Source: Agarophyton chilense (Eukaryota > Rhodophyta > Florideophyceae > Gracilariales > Gracilariaceae). From it: DNA of 64,000 bases. Position 1 is the first letter of the stretch; every line of letters begins with the position of its first letter. Location: NCBI GenBank assembly GCA_030374765.1, contig JARGXX010000075.1, positions 1,054,001 to 1,118,000 of the forward strand, given 5' to 3'. The position numbers and the translations under genes were made by a program. A model generated the notes under the pieces. The model had not been told where the DNA came from and did no database searches. It saw nothing but the letters and a program-made list of their open reading frames with translations. Positions 24,700 to 35,275 of the stretch are shown here, piece after piece.

Positions 24700-27080
24700 G
24701 GGCATGTTCCTGGTGGTGGTTTGAATCCTCTTCTACGAGAAGGACGTAATCGGAGGGGCTGTTTGAGGGGTGAGAGGAGCGTGGAGTTGAGGAGTGGACT
24801 TGTGTCGTGTGTGTGTGTGGGGGGGGGAAGTGGATGATGGCTGGTGCGGGCGTGCATTTGGTGGGGGAGAGCTGGTGAGGGCACCTGCGTTGGTGGCGCT
24901 GTACGGCTAAGATGGTTCAGGCGAAGAAGGAGCAACGAGAAAAGCAGTAGGGAGGCATGCTGTGGAATGCAAGGGGCGCGTTGAGGCGGAAGAAGGGAGA
25001 ACAAGAAGGGGGACGTAGAGGCTATAGCACATGGGCTGCGGTGATAATTATATGGGGAGAGTTTTGGGACATGCTGTTCACGTGATGCAGGGCTGTGGGG
25101 AGGAGTTGAGACGAACTGTGGACACTGACACCTGCGTTGTGCTAAAATGAAAGATTTGCTGTGTGCCGCCGATGCGCCAGATTTCTATTCCTATTTCGAT
25201 ATTTATTGCTATTTCCAGGTAGTTTTGTGCTATTTCAGTTTCGCTAAGAACTGGAAACTTTGAATAAGTGAAGTTATTTTGAGAAAATATGGAATTGCAA
25301 AAAATGAAAAAATTCACGGGTTTTCTATTCATTCTATTCTAGTTCGTCCGTTATTGACGCCTAAACTAGCATTCCGTGAACACAGACGTGACGGTAATTC
25401 AATAAATGCTACAGACAAGTGGCAAGCATTCTTCTCAAAGTACAGTGGAGCTTGTCGCGTTGTTCGAGCAGATCAACCGAGGTACAATTTGGTCTCATAA
25501 CACCACCGCTACACTCGTTGAGGGATACATGCTCGTGATTTAAAGATCTGTATTAGGCAACGACTGGATACTTAGAAATTGAGGTTTCTTTGTTGTAGCA
25601 ACCGTTAAGTATGTGGGCGTGTATGTCGCGAAATGTGTAAAGTGTTCTAGTATTGCTGGAACACACATATACAAAGTGCCAGCAGCGCCTGCACTTTCTA
25701 TACCGTCGCTGGCGCCAAAATAATCATATTGCTTTTATTTTTATTGGTTAGGGTACTGCTTCAAACGCTGCTAACAGGGATTAGAGAAACAAAGAAGCAT
25801 AACGATTGAGTATTAATGCGTTTCAGCTCCATTTTGAAAGTTTTGGATCGTTATAAAAAGGGCTCTAATGTGTCTAAGTTCTCTCCTGGACGATTTCCAG
25901 CAACAATCAACCCCAAAAGATTACTTTTCTTTGGATAGGATCTCTTACACCGAATTAAACGGTGACGTGTTTGTCAACTGTGGTACTGTGACGGGTTTGC
26001 CACTGGGTGAGAAACCTCATTCAAATTCAAATTATGTGAGGCGTCTTTCATTGTGTAGGGAACCATTGACGTGTTATACGCGGAACAAAGCATCCCCTGT
26101 CAGCCCATTGTATCGATTGAAGCGCCCTCAGCGTGAACAGGATATTTAATGTCGAAAGACATATTTGTGCTGTCTCTGTGATTCTTGTAAAGAGGACAGT
26201 GAGCCAGTTGAATTCTTAAGTATAAAACTGTTCACATGCACAAGCTGTAATACTTTACAAAGTGCCCACGCTCTCAGGTTTTTATGTTGTACATATATTA
26301 AAGGCTGTGACAATTGTTTCCGAAGAAAAAACACGCTGTCTTGTATATCACAGAATGCATGCAAAGCTCCGCTGAAACACGACCGTACATGAAGGCAAGT
26401 GACATTTATTTTTTTATGTCCCGTAATATTTGTGCCCACTTAAATGTAATGGTGTATCGTGCACTATTGTTTTTTTCTGTTGTAAGTTGGTGGGATTTTA
26501 GCTTATGTTTTAATGTCACATTTGAATATGATTTGTAACCTTGAATTTTTTCATTTTTAGTCTAAAGTGTGAGAGGAAGACTCTAGCTCAACGCTTCTTT
26601 GGCACGCAATAGAAGACGAAACTGGTCAGAGGAAGTGTTACAAAAGTGGACGTTGTTGTCAAAAATAATCTGAGAGACACTTTCGTCTCCATAATCTTCG
26701 AGCTACCTGGTGGCAAGAAAGTGAACACTCTCAAAATTTGCAATTTTCAAGTTTAAGATCATGTCACGGTTCAGGAAACGGTTCAAGAAGACATCAATTC
26801 GAACTTGGAGATGAATGGTGCTGCTATTACTAACGAAGTTTCGAATAGTGAAGAGCAGCATACTGTCACGGATGACAATGACAGTCACACAGTGAATGCG
26901 TTGAACCTTCGTTCTGTGACAAACAGAGACACATAAGAAAACTTTGTGGAAGCTCAATCGGCAAAATGGACAACGGAAAATGTATCGTTGACTCTGAATG
27001 GTCCAGTGCAAATGGAGCAATGGAAAGTCACGGGACCCGTTGGAGATATTATCTCCGCCATTCATGCACCCTCGGCACCC
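24700..27080. other. Unassigned DNA
   Basis: G-rich low complexity continues to about 25.0 kb (a GT run followed by poly-G near 24810-24830). Beyond it lie A/T-richer DNA and short unassigned frames. One at 26165-26392 is cysteine-rich (CCLCDSC...CTSCN) and may be a zinc-binding fragment. 26.6-27.08 kb may hold the eroded N-terminal part of the following piggyBac relic. Confidence 0.35.
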
Positions 27081-28160
27081 TCTCTATACGACTTCTTCAT
27101 GTGAATGTTTCCTGTAGCACATTTGGAAAAAAATAGTTAGATCTACCAACTCTCGACTGGAAAGAAAAGGCTTAAAGTAGACTACAGGAGGGGAAAAATT
27201 GAAGCTTTTTGGTTTGATGGTGTTACTGAAATTCGTTGAGTTTTCATATAAAAGATCACTTTGGTTTAAAGACACGTTTTCTAAATATATTGAATCTCCG
27301 CAGCTCGGAAAGATCATGTCACGCAATTGGTTTGAACAACTACAACAATCTATCGTTTTCAGTAGCTCTGAAAACCATCAATAATCAGAAGAATGCAGGT
27401 GGTCAGGTGTTTCTGAGTTTGTGAAAGCTAAAAATGACCATCGAAAGGATTTCGTAACTCCGTCACGCACTTTGTGCGTAGACGAAAGTATGTTACGTTG
27501 GTATGGAATTGGGAGGAACTAAACTGAAATTGGGCTTTCACACTACACTGCTACTTATGGGAAACCTGAAAATGGTTGTGTATTAAAGACAGTGTGGTGT
27601 AAAAGAAGTGGAATAATTCTCAAAATTGTAATCACGATAAAAGCTGCGCAACCAGATATACAGCTTTTCGAATCGGAACATACGCATGGAACAGCTGTTC
27701 TAATAAGACTTTTTGAAAATTGGTTCGTCACTGATTGAATTGTTTGTTCCGATTCATTTTTTGCATCTGTTAAAAAAGCTGAAGATCTTTTTAAAAAAGG
27801 GAAATGCGATTTATTGGGGTTGTAAAAAAATCCACCAGAATATTTCCTAGGAAACATCTTTCCGAAAATACGATGACAGCACGAGGCCAGAACGTTTCAA
27901 TGGTCGCAAAACTATCAGAATTGGATCGAAAGATGACGTCAGTGCTCTGGGTGGACCTTGAGAGGAGATATTTCATCAGAAATGGTAAAAGTATCCCGCT
28001 AGGATTTCCCATTTTTCGTGAAAGATGGATGACAACTGATGGAATAACAAAGAAAACATTCGGCTTTCTATTGGTATGCCAGAGGTATGTCAGGAAAACT
28101 ATTCTTGTTTTGCAAGAATGGATAGGCATAAAAGGTCATATTAAGATGATAGTCTGAATG
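27080..28160 (+). pseudogene. piggyBac-like transposase relic (DDE_Tnp_1_7)
   Basis: Frame-shifted blocks follow the piggyBac order: GKIMSRNWFEQLQQSIVFSS (27306-27370), then LCVDESMLRWYGIG holding a catalytic Asp (27470-27520), then IVCSDSFFASVKKAEDL with a second Asp (about 27735-27790), then FIGVVKKSTRIFPRKHLS and LERRYFI (27804-28000). The family cuts and pastes at TTAA sites. Multiple stops show it is dead. The final 117-codon frame (27804-28157) is the longest surviving piece. Confidence 0.7.
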
Positions 28161-29004
28161 TGGAAAAGAATTTCAATATGAAAAAAATGTCTTTTAGATT
28201 GAATACTTCTTTGCTTGAAATGTGTGCGGTTTATACTTGAATCTTTACAAAGAAATAAACGGGAACGCATCGAATTTTACACCGCATATTTTCTGTTGTA
28301 ATCTTGCAAACGGATTATTCGATAACAACTAAGATACTTTACGAACTATTAAAAGAAAATACAAGGAGAAATATGAAAGAGAAAAGAAATATACGGCTGG
28401 ATTAGGCATTCTTTTAATAGAGATTAATCGAAGAAGAAGAAACTTAGATGGTTCTTAGACGTCTCAAAATATCAACCCCAGCGAGGTCGGTGTAGAACAC
28501 TTTCAATTCGATCGCGGTGAATCGGCGATCTTGCAGATCAACATTTGTTTATTGATTCGAATTTGATTCCGGGAACATATACTTCGCAGCTTCCGGCAAA
28601 ACAATCAACGTCTATCAACGTGTTCTGGCCTTGTATCGAGAATTTTTGGAACGAGATATAATGTGACAGTCCAAAAGGGAAGACTGCGACGCAGTTTGCT
28701 GGCCTGTTTACGCACATGCAAGGGCGTGATCATTACCCACGACTTCAGACAACAGTTTGCGCCTTCATAAGAGCAAGTCTTCATCATGGGATATCCGAGT
28801 ATGATCGGCTCTGGCTTCATCCCGCGAAAACTTTTGGAGTCAAAAGGCTTCGCTCTATTCCCGCCTGCTGAATTCATTGAATAGAAATAGGAGCTTCCAG
28901 CTCGAGCCACTCTGCCGCGAAAATGAAGCAGTCCATTCACGGCATGAATTTGGGAAAAGAGACCAAAAAGTCTGTCATGCAGCATGGAACGGTAAGTTTT
29001 GAAC
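28161..29004. other. A/T-rich spacer, then presumed 3' flank of the secreted-protein gene
   Basis: No supported gene. A minus-strand frame at 28605-29153 overlaps the end of the next gene in another frame; it may be a 3' extension lost by frameshift or a chance frame. Confidence 0.4.
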
Positions 29005-30231
29005 TCAAGGCCATTGCTCCACACATTCACCAGTTGAGTCACAGGAAAATCCTCCAGAACCAATGTATCGCGGGTTCTTGATAGAGAACAGATTGCCGTA
29101 GTCACCTTGAGGGCACATTTTCGGGATACACATTCCACCCGCCTTCTTTCCAAGCAGCGGACAGTACTTCTCCGAATTACTGACGGCCATCAAACTCGAT
29201 GTGATACGACACGCCACGGTGTCTCCGACTGCAGCTCGGGGTGAGAGACGGGCTTTATTGAAATTGAGACACATGGCCTTGCCGTTCCTTCTGAGCTTCT
29301 TCATGAAAGCCATACAGTCAGACTTTGACTTATACGGTGACTTACTTCCACAAGCTTGCATAATTCTGTCGCAGATTTTGGAAACGGGAATGTTGAACTG
29401 CGTGTAGGCGTCAGGAAAGTCTGGATAATAAAACTGGGCTCCTATGGCGCTGAACAGTGAGTTTTCGGCAATATATAGTTCCTTAATTTTCGCTGAACAT
29501 GGAGCAAATGTCACGAAGGTCTGACGCGCATGGAATGAGTCTCCGTCATAATAGGTCTTTTCGTAGCTTACCAGATTGGACCGAGCCCAAACTAAGCCTT
29601 GGCGACTGCCACCAGGAGTGTTTGAACTCCATGGAACATGTGAACCAGCTGCAATTTGGCGGGACACCAGATAATCCACTGTCTTTTCCTTTCCACGGAG
29701 CATGAGAAGGCCGATGCTTCCAAAAGTCACATTGTCCGTCAACAAGGTGGCGACGAACTTCTTGAAAGCGGACACAGTCTGTGGTTCGGAGTTCTTCAGA
29801 AAGAGTTGATCGAGTTTGTTCAACGTTTTCTTTCTCTGGGTTCTCCAGTAATTGGGGTTTGAGCATGAACCCGTCGGATAGTATTCGGTCGCCTCCGAGA
29901 CGAATTTGGGGCACGTAGATTTCAATCCAGCAGAACCTCTCGATGGTATGGACGGACGTAAGGGATCAGTAATTTTACAGAATCGGACTCGTGCTGAAAA
30001 GCCGTACGGATTGGTTGAGAGCTGTGAGGCCGCGAACAAGGCCGCTGGTTGGCACCAGCACTGTTTGCCATTGAATTCCCGGAGAGCCACGCAACAGTAA
30101 TCAGGCTGTGCCTTGTCTGGTTGTCCGCATGCTTCGATAAGCTTTGAGAGCGATGGACCGCAGTTCTGCGGTATGGCCAGGGCAAGGTGGGCACAGAGAC
30201 TGAGCAGAAAGACAGGAGCCAAGCGTATCAT
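29005..30231 (-). CDS. Secreted Cys-rich protein with N-terminal eight-cysteine (LTP-like) motif
   Basis: An uninterrupted 408-residue frame starts at an ATG with a clear signal peptide (about residues 1-19, hydrophobic, ending ALA). Directly after it, cysteines at 24, 35, 46-47, 58, 60, 85 and 107 give the pattern C-X10-C-X10-CC-X10-CXC-X24-C-X21-C. That is the order of the plant eight-cysteine motif of nonspecific lipid-transfer and related proteins, a four-helix fold with four disulfides. Residues about 140-260 could be an NTF2/SnoaL-like alpha-beta region (inference). A second Cys-rich part follows at about 285-402. It is probably exported or on the cell surface, and the ligand is unknown. 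A TATA box lies about 90 bp upstream. It is divergent from the LON-protein gene. Confidence 0.8.
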   Translation of the reverse strand: MIRLAPVFLLSLCAHLALAIPQNCGPSLSKLIEACGQPDKAQPDYCCVALREFNGKQCWCQPAALFAASQLSTNPYGFSARVRFCKITDPLRPSIPSRGSAGLKSTCPKFVSEATEYYPTGSCSNPNYWRTQRKKTLNKLDQLFLKNSEPQTVSAFKKFVATLLTDNVTFGSIGLLMLRGKEKTVDYLVSRQIAAGSHVPWSSNTPGGSRQGLVWARSNLVSYEKTYYDGDSFHARQTFVTFAPCSAKIKELYIAENSLFSAIGAQFYYPDFPDAYTQFNIPVSKICDRIMQACGSKSPYKSKSDCMAFMKKLRRNGKAMCLNFNKARLSPRAAVGDTVACRITSSLMAVSNSEKYCPLLGKKAGGMCIPKMCPQGDYGNLFSIKNPRYIGSGGFSCDSTGECVEQWP

Positions 30232-30315
30232 GTTGGAGGTGTAATGTATGTTTGGGAAGGTTGGAGAAAATAAAATGGGGGCAATTTGAAGACCGAAGGA
30301 AGATGAAGGTGGAAG

Positions 30316-30323
30316 TATTTATA
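30316..30323 (-). promoter_or_regulatory. TATA box of the secreted Cys-rich gene
   Basis: TATAAATA on the minus strand lies 85-92 bp upstream of the ATG at 30231. That leaves room for a 5' UTR of about 60 bp. Confidence 0.6.
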
Positions 30324-30802
30324 TTGTGGGCTGAGAGGGTCTACGTACACATGGTTTGCACAAAAAAGAGTGCTGCGGGACAAATACCACGTGCACGTCT
30401 CTCAGGGCATGGAGAGAAACAGACATATCATATGTTATTTTTAACGGCCGTTCAGTTAGTGCTCTATGAAATGAAGGAGGAGCAATACAAAATCTCGCGA
30501 AGCGAGAGCATCAAAGTCAAGTTTGACAGCATCTCAAACTCGGGATAAGTGAAATAGGGCAAACCGTCTCAAGAAGGCCCGCAATAAGGACAGTTGCAAG
30601 TCTCTCCTCAGAGGCAGGCCCGGGAGCAACACGGAGGGCGACGCATGTGAGAGCAACAAATAGAAAGGGACAGAATGGAAATGGTAGCAAAATTAGTGGC
30701 TTGCGGATTGCTCGACGGTGATTTGACATCACAATGAACAAAGGAGAGGTGCGCTGGAGCCGAAGAAACGCGGGACATACATGACGGCGGTGGTGCACAT
30801 TG

Positions 30803-32326
30803 ATGACTCGGCGACTACCGGCGCACTGGTCGCGTACGGAGAGACACAGCTCACCGGCACTTGAAAAAAAATTGCGGCGCCCATCGCTCGCAGCGAAAAA
30901 CACGCGCCGCCGGGCCGCACAGTCCACCCACCTCCTCATGCACTGTCGAGGGACAGCAAAGCTCAGCGCCGGCGGGCTCCAACACTTTTCTCTTCTGCCC
31001 GTCGCCATCGCGCTGCGAACGTCTCCCGCTATGTGCATCCTCTGCTGCAGCCACAAGCAACTAGAACTTCCCCACCCGCCGCGCTGCGATCCGCGAGACC
31101 TTTATCATGTCGCGCACTTCGCCATAGGTTCCGGCGTTCTCTTTCCAGGCGAGAGTTCCAACATCGACGTGTACGCTGCCAATTCGCTCCGTCTCATGGC
31201 CGATATTCGCACGTCCGGTCTCCGTCCCCTCCTCCACAACGAGCCGCAGTGGCCTTCCGCCACGCTTCTCTCCCGCGTCATCGCCATCTCCGCCGAGCCC
31301 AACAGCCCGTACGGTGCCATCGTTGCCTTTTCCAAACAAGGCTCCCCTGTGACCGGTTTCGACAATTTCTTTCGCTTTCGAGTAGCTGTTGTAGGTCGCT
31401 ACAAACTTGCCCGCCCTTCGACCATGCATTGTTCGTACTCATGTGTGCTCGTATCGCTCATTTGCGAAGAACCTTCCATCCGTCTCCCGTGTCCCGATCG
31501 TGCCTTCCCCTTCCTCTCACCAAGTCCACTCCGACGCTCGGCTCGTTCGCGCATCATTACACGTAGCACCGCCGCCGCACTGCGATCGTCGCCGCGCCTC
31601 CGCTCAAGTGCTCAGATGGGTGGTCTCAGATACGCCCACTGGCGATCTGTGCAACCCGAAGTACTTGTTGCGCGCGCCTGTGCCGAAGCTGCGGAGCATG
31701 TTTCTAAGTTTAAACCATTTGTTGCTGACGAGGTTCCGAATGAACCATGCCCTTCGTGGTGGTCCTTTTGGCTTTGTCAGTGCCTCTCGCTAGACACATC
31801 TCAAAGCTTCTTGTATCAGTTGCATAGCGAGACTTCCGTCGTGCGTCGTCTCCAAGAATTCATCGGCTATATGCTACACGGTGAGGAAAAGACGCCCGTT
31901 GACGAACGCATAAAAACTGTATGGTCAAAGAAACCCCCTAAAGTTCAAAAGGCAATCTCAAAGAAGCGGAAGAAACACGCATCAGCGTCATCAGCGATTC
32001 GCCACGCCGTGGGATGCAAACGAATTCGTCCGTCGTCACAACTCGCTGATATTCTAGGCGGTGATCCATGGCCATCTTCATCTGCGAAAGGATTCCAGAA
32101 CGTCAATCTAAATGTTCCCTGTACCGGAAGGTTCCGCTCAATCCCCCCTGAATGCTGTGAGCTCCCAACAAACCAACCTGAATCTGAGAACGATTCGCTA
32201 TTATGTATCCGGAAATGCACCATACGCTTGCAAACTAAGCCCACCAACTGCGCCGTCAACGACATTAACCACCCGAACTCGTCTGCAATAGAAAAAAATA
32301 CTTGCTCCTGGAGGGCAACAAGGTGA
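30803..32326 (+). CDS. Cereblon-type LON-domain protein
   Basis: One plus frame has a LON substrate-binding-like domain: HFAIGSGVLFPGESSNIDVY (the family's LFPGE..PLxLF block), then GAIVAFSKQGSPVTGFDNFFRFRVAVVGRYKL (the glycine-rich strands), then RYAHWRSVQPEVLVARA and PSWWSFWLCQCLSLDTSQSFLYQLHSETSVVRRLQEFIGYML, which matches the helical end of the domain in cereblon-like proteins. A Lys-rich tail follows and no CULT zinc domain is seen. Cereblon is a CRL4 ubiquitin-ligase substrate receptor; a role here is inferred. Start: ATG at 30803 gives 507 aa, but the first 76 residues look like GC-rich non-coding sequence, so the ATG at 31031 (431 aa, MCILCC) is a good alternative. Convergent with the dynactin gene, 187 bp away. 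Confidence 0.7.
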   Translation: MTRRLPAHWSRTERHSSPALEKKLRRPSLAAKNTRRRAAQSTHLLMHCRGTAKLSAGGLQHFSLLPVAIALRTSPAMCILCCSHKQLELPHPPRCDPRDLYHVAHFAIGSGVLFPGESSNIDVYAANSLRLMADIRTSGLRPLLHNEPQWPSATLLSRVIAISAEPNSPYGAIVAFSKQGSPVTGFDNFFRFRVAVVGRYKLARPSTMHCSYSCVLVSLICEEPSIRLPCPDRAFPFLSPSPLRRSARSRIITRSTAAALRSSPRLRSSAQMGGLRYAHWRSVQPEVLVARACAEAAEHVSKFKPFVADEVPNEPCPSWWSFWLCQCLSLDTSQSFLYQLHSETSVVRRLQEFIGYMLHGEEKTPVDERIKTVWSKKPPKVQKAISKKRKKHASASSAIRHAVGCKRIRPSSQLADILGGDPWPSSSAKGFQNVNLNVPCTGRFRSIPPECCELPTNQPESENDSLLCIRKCTIRLQTKPTNCAVNDINHPNSSAIEKNTCSWRATR

Positions 32327-32513
32327 AAAGTGTGGTACAATAACATCTCATGAATACCGCCAAGCTGTTATGCCTAATCGGCATTAATCAACTTCATGGG
32401 GTACACATGTCTACACCTTCATGAACGAAATATATCAATATAAGAGCCTAGCCATTTGGGATGTTTCGATGAAAACATTCGCTTCGCAAGCTGGTGGCCT
32501 GGCGTTTCCGTGT

Positions 32514-33668
32514 TCAACTCTGCTCCGTTCCTTCGTTAACTGTTACCGTAGAAAGCTTCAAATTAAGGACATCAATGTTTTTTCGAACAGTACCAATGTT
32601 CGTCTCCAGATTACGTTGCACTTTGCCCAGAAGAGAATTGTTGGTTTCACTGCGTTTCTGTAAAGCATCAACTTGTTTGTTTAGCACGGTCAAACATTCC
32701 ATAAACTGGGCAGCATCATCCTGAACTCGCTTCAAACATCGAAGTCTCTGTACCACTAAAGGCATACTTTCCGCGACGCTCTCCCATTTCTCTATTTTTT
32801 GTAAAACTCTGGCCATGCGCACAATATCTGTGCCCTTCTCGTCGCGAAGCTCTGATTGTAGTATGCGAGCAATATCTTCAGCGTCTTTCTTCAATCTTTG
32901 TGGAAGGGTTTCATCAGTGATAAGACCAAGTCTCGTTCGTACATCTTCAAGAAGCGGCGCCAATGCAATCATTTCACACTGCTGATCAAGACGTGGTATA
33001 CCTAGAGCAATCTCCATTGCGGTCACTCGTTTCTCCAAGGACTGTAAGATGGAAACGTTAGGAGAAAACATCTGCACAGTCACGGGGTGCTTGGACTGAG
33101 GATGGTGGTCGTTTTCGTAAGAATCGGGCAGCGGATGTGCATTGGGATTCAGGCGTACGGTGCGGCTTGGTCGCAGTTCAGCATTAAGATTGTGCTCAAT
33201 TTCTTCAAGCTGTATTCGCAGCAGTGTCAAATCGGGCAAATGGGACTTGTGCTGGAGCTCATCATTTGGGGAACACTCAGAGGCAAGCGATTCCACTTCT
33301 GCGCGCAGTCGTTTTAATCTCTCGGATCGCGTTTCCGAAGCGGGTAAACGGGGCCTTCTCGTGAGGAGAGTGGCCTTCTTGGATGGAGTGCTTTCGGGGT
33401 ATATCGAATCCGAAAAGTCGGGAGCATCGGCAAGGGGAACAACACTACCGGCAAACATTTCGAATACCTTGAGAGGGGCAAGGCGTTCTTCGACAATGTC
33501 GTCGTCTCCATAGTAGTCCTCTTCGTGCTCCTCAGCCTTCACGGGCTGCTCAAAGGGAAGGGTAGATGAAAATATGTCCAACTTGGATAATTCGGCCGTT
33601 TCGGGTGGTATAGGATCAGACTCGAAGACGACGGGCTCATCGGTTTCTGGAATGTACACCCATTCCAT
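32514..33668 (-). CDS. DCTN2: Dynactin subunit 2 (p50/dynamitin)
   Basis: A 384-residue intronless frame with an acidic N-terminus (Asp/Glu-rich, with YYGDDDIVEE), a charged middle and three predicted coiled-coil stretches. The C-terminal 93 residues align by eye with animal dynamitin: IEKWESVAESMPLVVQRLRCLK, then AAQFMECLTVLNKQVD, then a heptad region (ETNNSLLGKVQRNLETNIGTV). LEKRVTAMEIALGIPRLD corresponds to the family LExRLARLEAVVG block. Dynamitin forms the shoulder of dynactin, the cofactor that links cytoplasmic dynein to cargo. Length is close to the usual 400 residues. Start: the only early ATG, at 33668, places the acidic N-terminus correctly. No breaks seen. Confidence 0.8.
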   Translation of the reverse strand: MEWVYIPETDEPVVFESDPIPPETAELSKLDIFSSTLPFEQPVKAEEHEEDYYGDDDIVEERLAPLKVFEMFAGSVVPLADAPDFSDSIYPESTPSKKATLLTRRPRLPASETRSERLKRLRAEVESLASECSPNDELQHKSHLPDLTLLRIQLEEIEHNLNAELRPSRTVRLNPNAHPLPDSYENDHHPQSKHPVTVQMFSPNVSILQSLEKRVTAMEIALGIPRLDQQCEMIALAPLLEDVRTRLGLITDETLPQRLKKDAEDIARILQSELRDEKGTDIVRMARVLQKIEKWESVAESMPLVVQRLRCLKRVQDDAAQFMECLTVLNKQVDALQKRSETNNSLLGKVQRNLETNIGTVRKNIDVLNLKLSTVTVNEGTEQS

Positions 33669-34399
33669 TGCTAGGACGGCAAAAGTGGTAAAGCGGGAGG
33701 AATTAGTGCGAGTGGGCAGCAGGATCGCGGTGGGAACGGAGAGCGGGCCAGATTGGCAGGGGTGTGGTAAGCTATGCTGACATGACCGTGTAGGGCTGCC
33801 TCAAAAGCGCAGCCGACGTTGTGCACGGGTGGTAGCAATCTATCTAGATAGCGCAGAGCCTCATCTAAGGCTAGATTGCTAGCTCTCTCTCTCTCGCTTT
33901 GTTCAGTTCTAAGAGCCACGTCGAGGCCGTGGAGCACGTGGAACAATTTGCTATGCTTGTACACGTGGGGGCCGGACGGACACTATTCTTCATCTCTGGC
34001 AATGGAGCAATTTCGAGTCTCTCTATAGCTGCTAGCTAGCTAGAGGATCTGCGGGAGCATCGGTCATTGAAAAAATAATTTTATATCATATCAGAGCCAT
34101 GACATACGAAGAATAGGCTGCGTTTAAGAATATATGTCTCGGAAAGAATGTCAAGAACCACAACATGAGCTTTGCAATCACGTTGGCCTTCCGCATGATA
34201 ACCACAATAAGACTGCGCCCCTTGGCATTCAAAGATGCTGTATTCTTTCAGAAAATACATTCACTCTTTTGCAGAGTCATGCATTCGTTGCAACCGTTTC
34301 GTGAAACGATTCATTCTCGCAACAAATGATGCGGACCGCCATCACCTTTCGAAGTGTTTAGCTTCTTATACACATGCATACAACGCCTGCTTCAGGGAT
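33669..34399. other. Intergenic DNA between dynactin and DUF455 genes
   Basis: Nothing coding is supported. It holds the promoter of the dynactin gene and the 3' flank of the DUF455 gene. Short simple repeats (CT run at 33884-33896, GCTAGCTAGCTAG at 34030-34043) are present. Confidence 0.5.
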
Positions 34400-35275
34400 T
34401 TACCTCTTCAGGGTATTATTTCGCCGCAACGCTGCTCTTTCCTTGCGCTGCCTTTCCACTTCTTCCGCAACTGGCATGTACCATTCTGGTGTCATCCCAG
34501 CTTCGCGTCGTCTTTTTTCGTTGAACGGTTTCGTGAAAGCGCCCGGATTTGCCAGTCGCAATGCAATCTCATGGAAAGTGCTAATGGAGTCAATGTCTAG
34601 CCTGTCACATTCCTTGAGGAACCACTTAACTCCGAGTTGCACATGTCGAATTTCTTCATCTGCGATCTGACGTACAATAGCCGCGGAGTTGTTGTCCCCA
34701 AGACCAACCAATCGCTCCACTAATTTTGGACCAGCGTCGAGCCCTTTGGCTTCTGCGACTAACTGTCCCAGCGCGAGCCTTTCGTGTAGACAGCCTCTCG
34801 ACACATTGGCCGACTTCCAAATGATATCGTGCGCAGGTAATGCACCATAGGATGAGCCTAATGCAATGAGGCGCTCCTGTAAATAACTAAAATGGCGTGC
34901 TTCATCCGATGCGATCGATAGCCAGTCCTCAAACCATTCATCGCGGTCTTTCGTTGGAATTTCGCTTTCAAAGCGGAGCATTGTATCAAAACAGAGATCA
35001 ATAGCATTTAACTCTACGTGAGCAAGCGAATGCAAGTGATACACATTTGCTGGAGCGTTTGATTGCTTCACGCTGGGTATTTGAGATGGGGGAACAATAT
35101 GCGGGAGCTCCGGTCTTGATGGACGGTCGGGAGGTATGTGAATGGCTCCAACATTCCGTAACTTTTCCCAAGAGTTGTTTGCAGCTTGAGTCAACCGAAC
35201 TTTGTCGGAAGGAGCTGCGGTTGTTAGGACGCGAAATGCGTAAGATGAAACAGATGTGGATGTAAGATGTGACAT
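34400..35275 (-). CDS. DUF455 ferritin-like protein
   Basis: About 291 codons match the DUF455 family along their length: AYAFRVL-type opening with TTAAPSDKVRLTQ, then PPDRPSRPELPHIVPP, then HSLAHVELNAIDLCFD, DEARHFSYLQERL, and IADEEIRHVQLGVKWF. The Glu/His residues in the ELNAID, DEARHF and DEEIRHV helices form a ferritin-like di-metal site, so a diiron or similar cofactor is expected. The reaction is not known. I chose the ATG at 35275 because the family homology begins within a few residues. An in-frame ATG at 35350 would add 25 basic residues that could act as a transit peptide. No breaks seen. Confidence 0.85.
   Translation of the reverse strand: MSHLTSTSVSSYAFRVLTTAAPSDKVRLTQAANNSWEKLRNVGAIHIPPDRPSRPELPHIVPPSQIPSVKQSNAPANVYHLHSLAHVELNAIDLCFDTMLRFESEIPTKDRDEWFEDWLSIASDEARHFSYLQERLIALGSSYGALPAHDIIWKSANVSRGCLHERLALGQLVAEAKGLDAGPKLVERLVGLGDNNSAAIVRQIADEEIRHVQLGVKWFLKECDRLDIDSISTFHEIALRLANPGAFTKPFNEKRRREAGMTPEWYMPVAEEVERQRKERAALRRNNTLKR

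Noticed and set aside
28605-29153. A 182-codon minus-strand ORF overlapping the end of the eight-cysteine protein gene
   Set aside because: It is in another frame, with no domain or clear start. The upstream gene ends normally, so this is more likely 3' UTR or chance.
30517-31056. A 179-codon minus-strand ORF between the secreted-protein gene and the LON gene
   Set aside because: GC-rich region with several overlapping open frames and no domain. It is antisense to the LON gene start.
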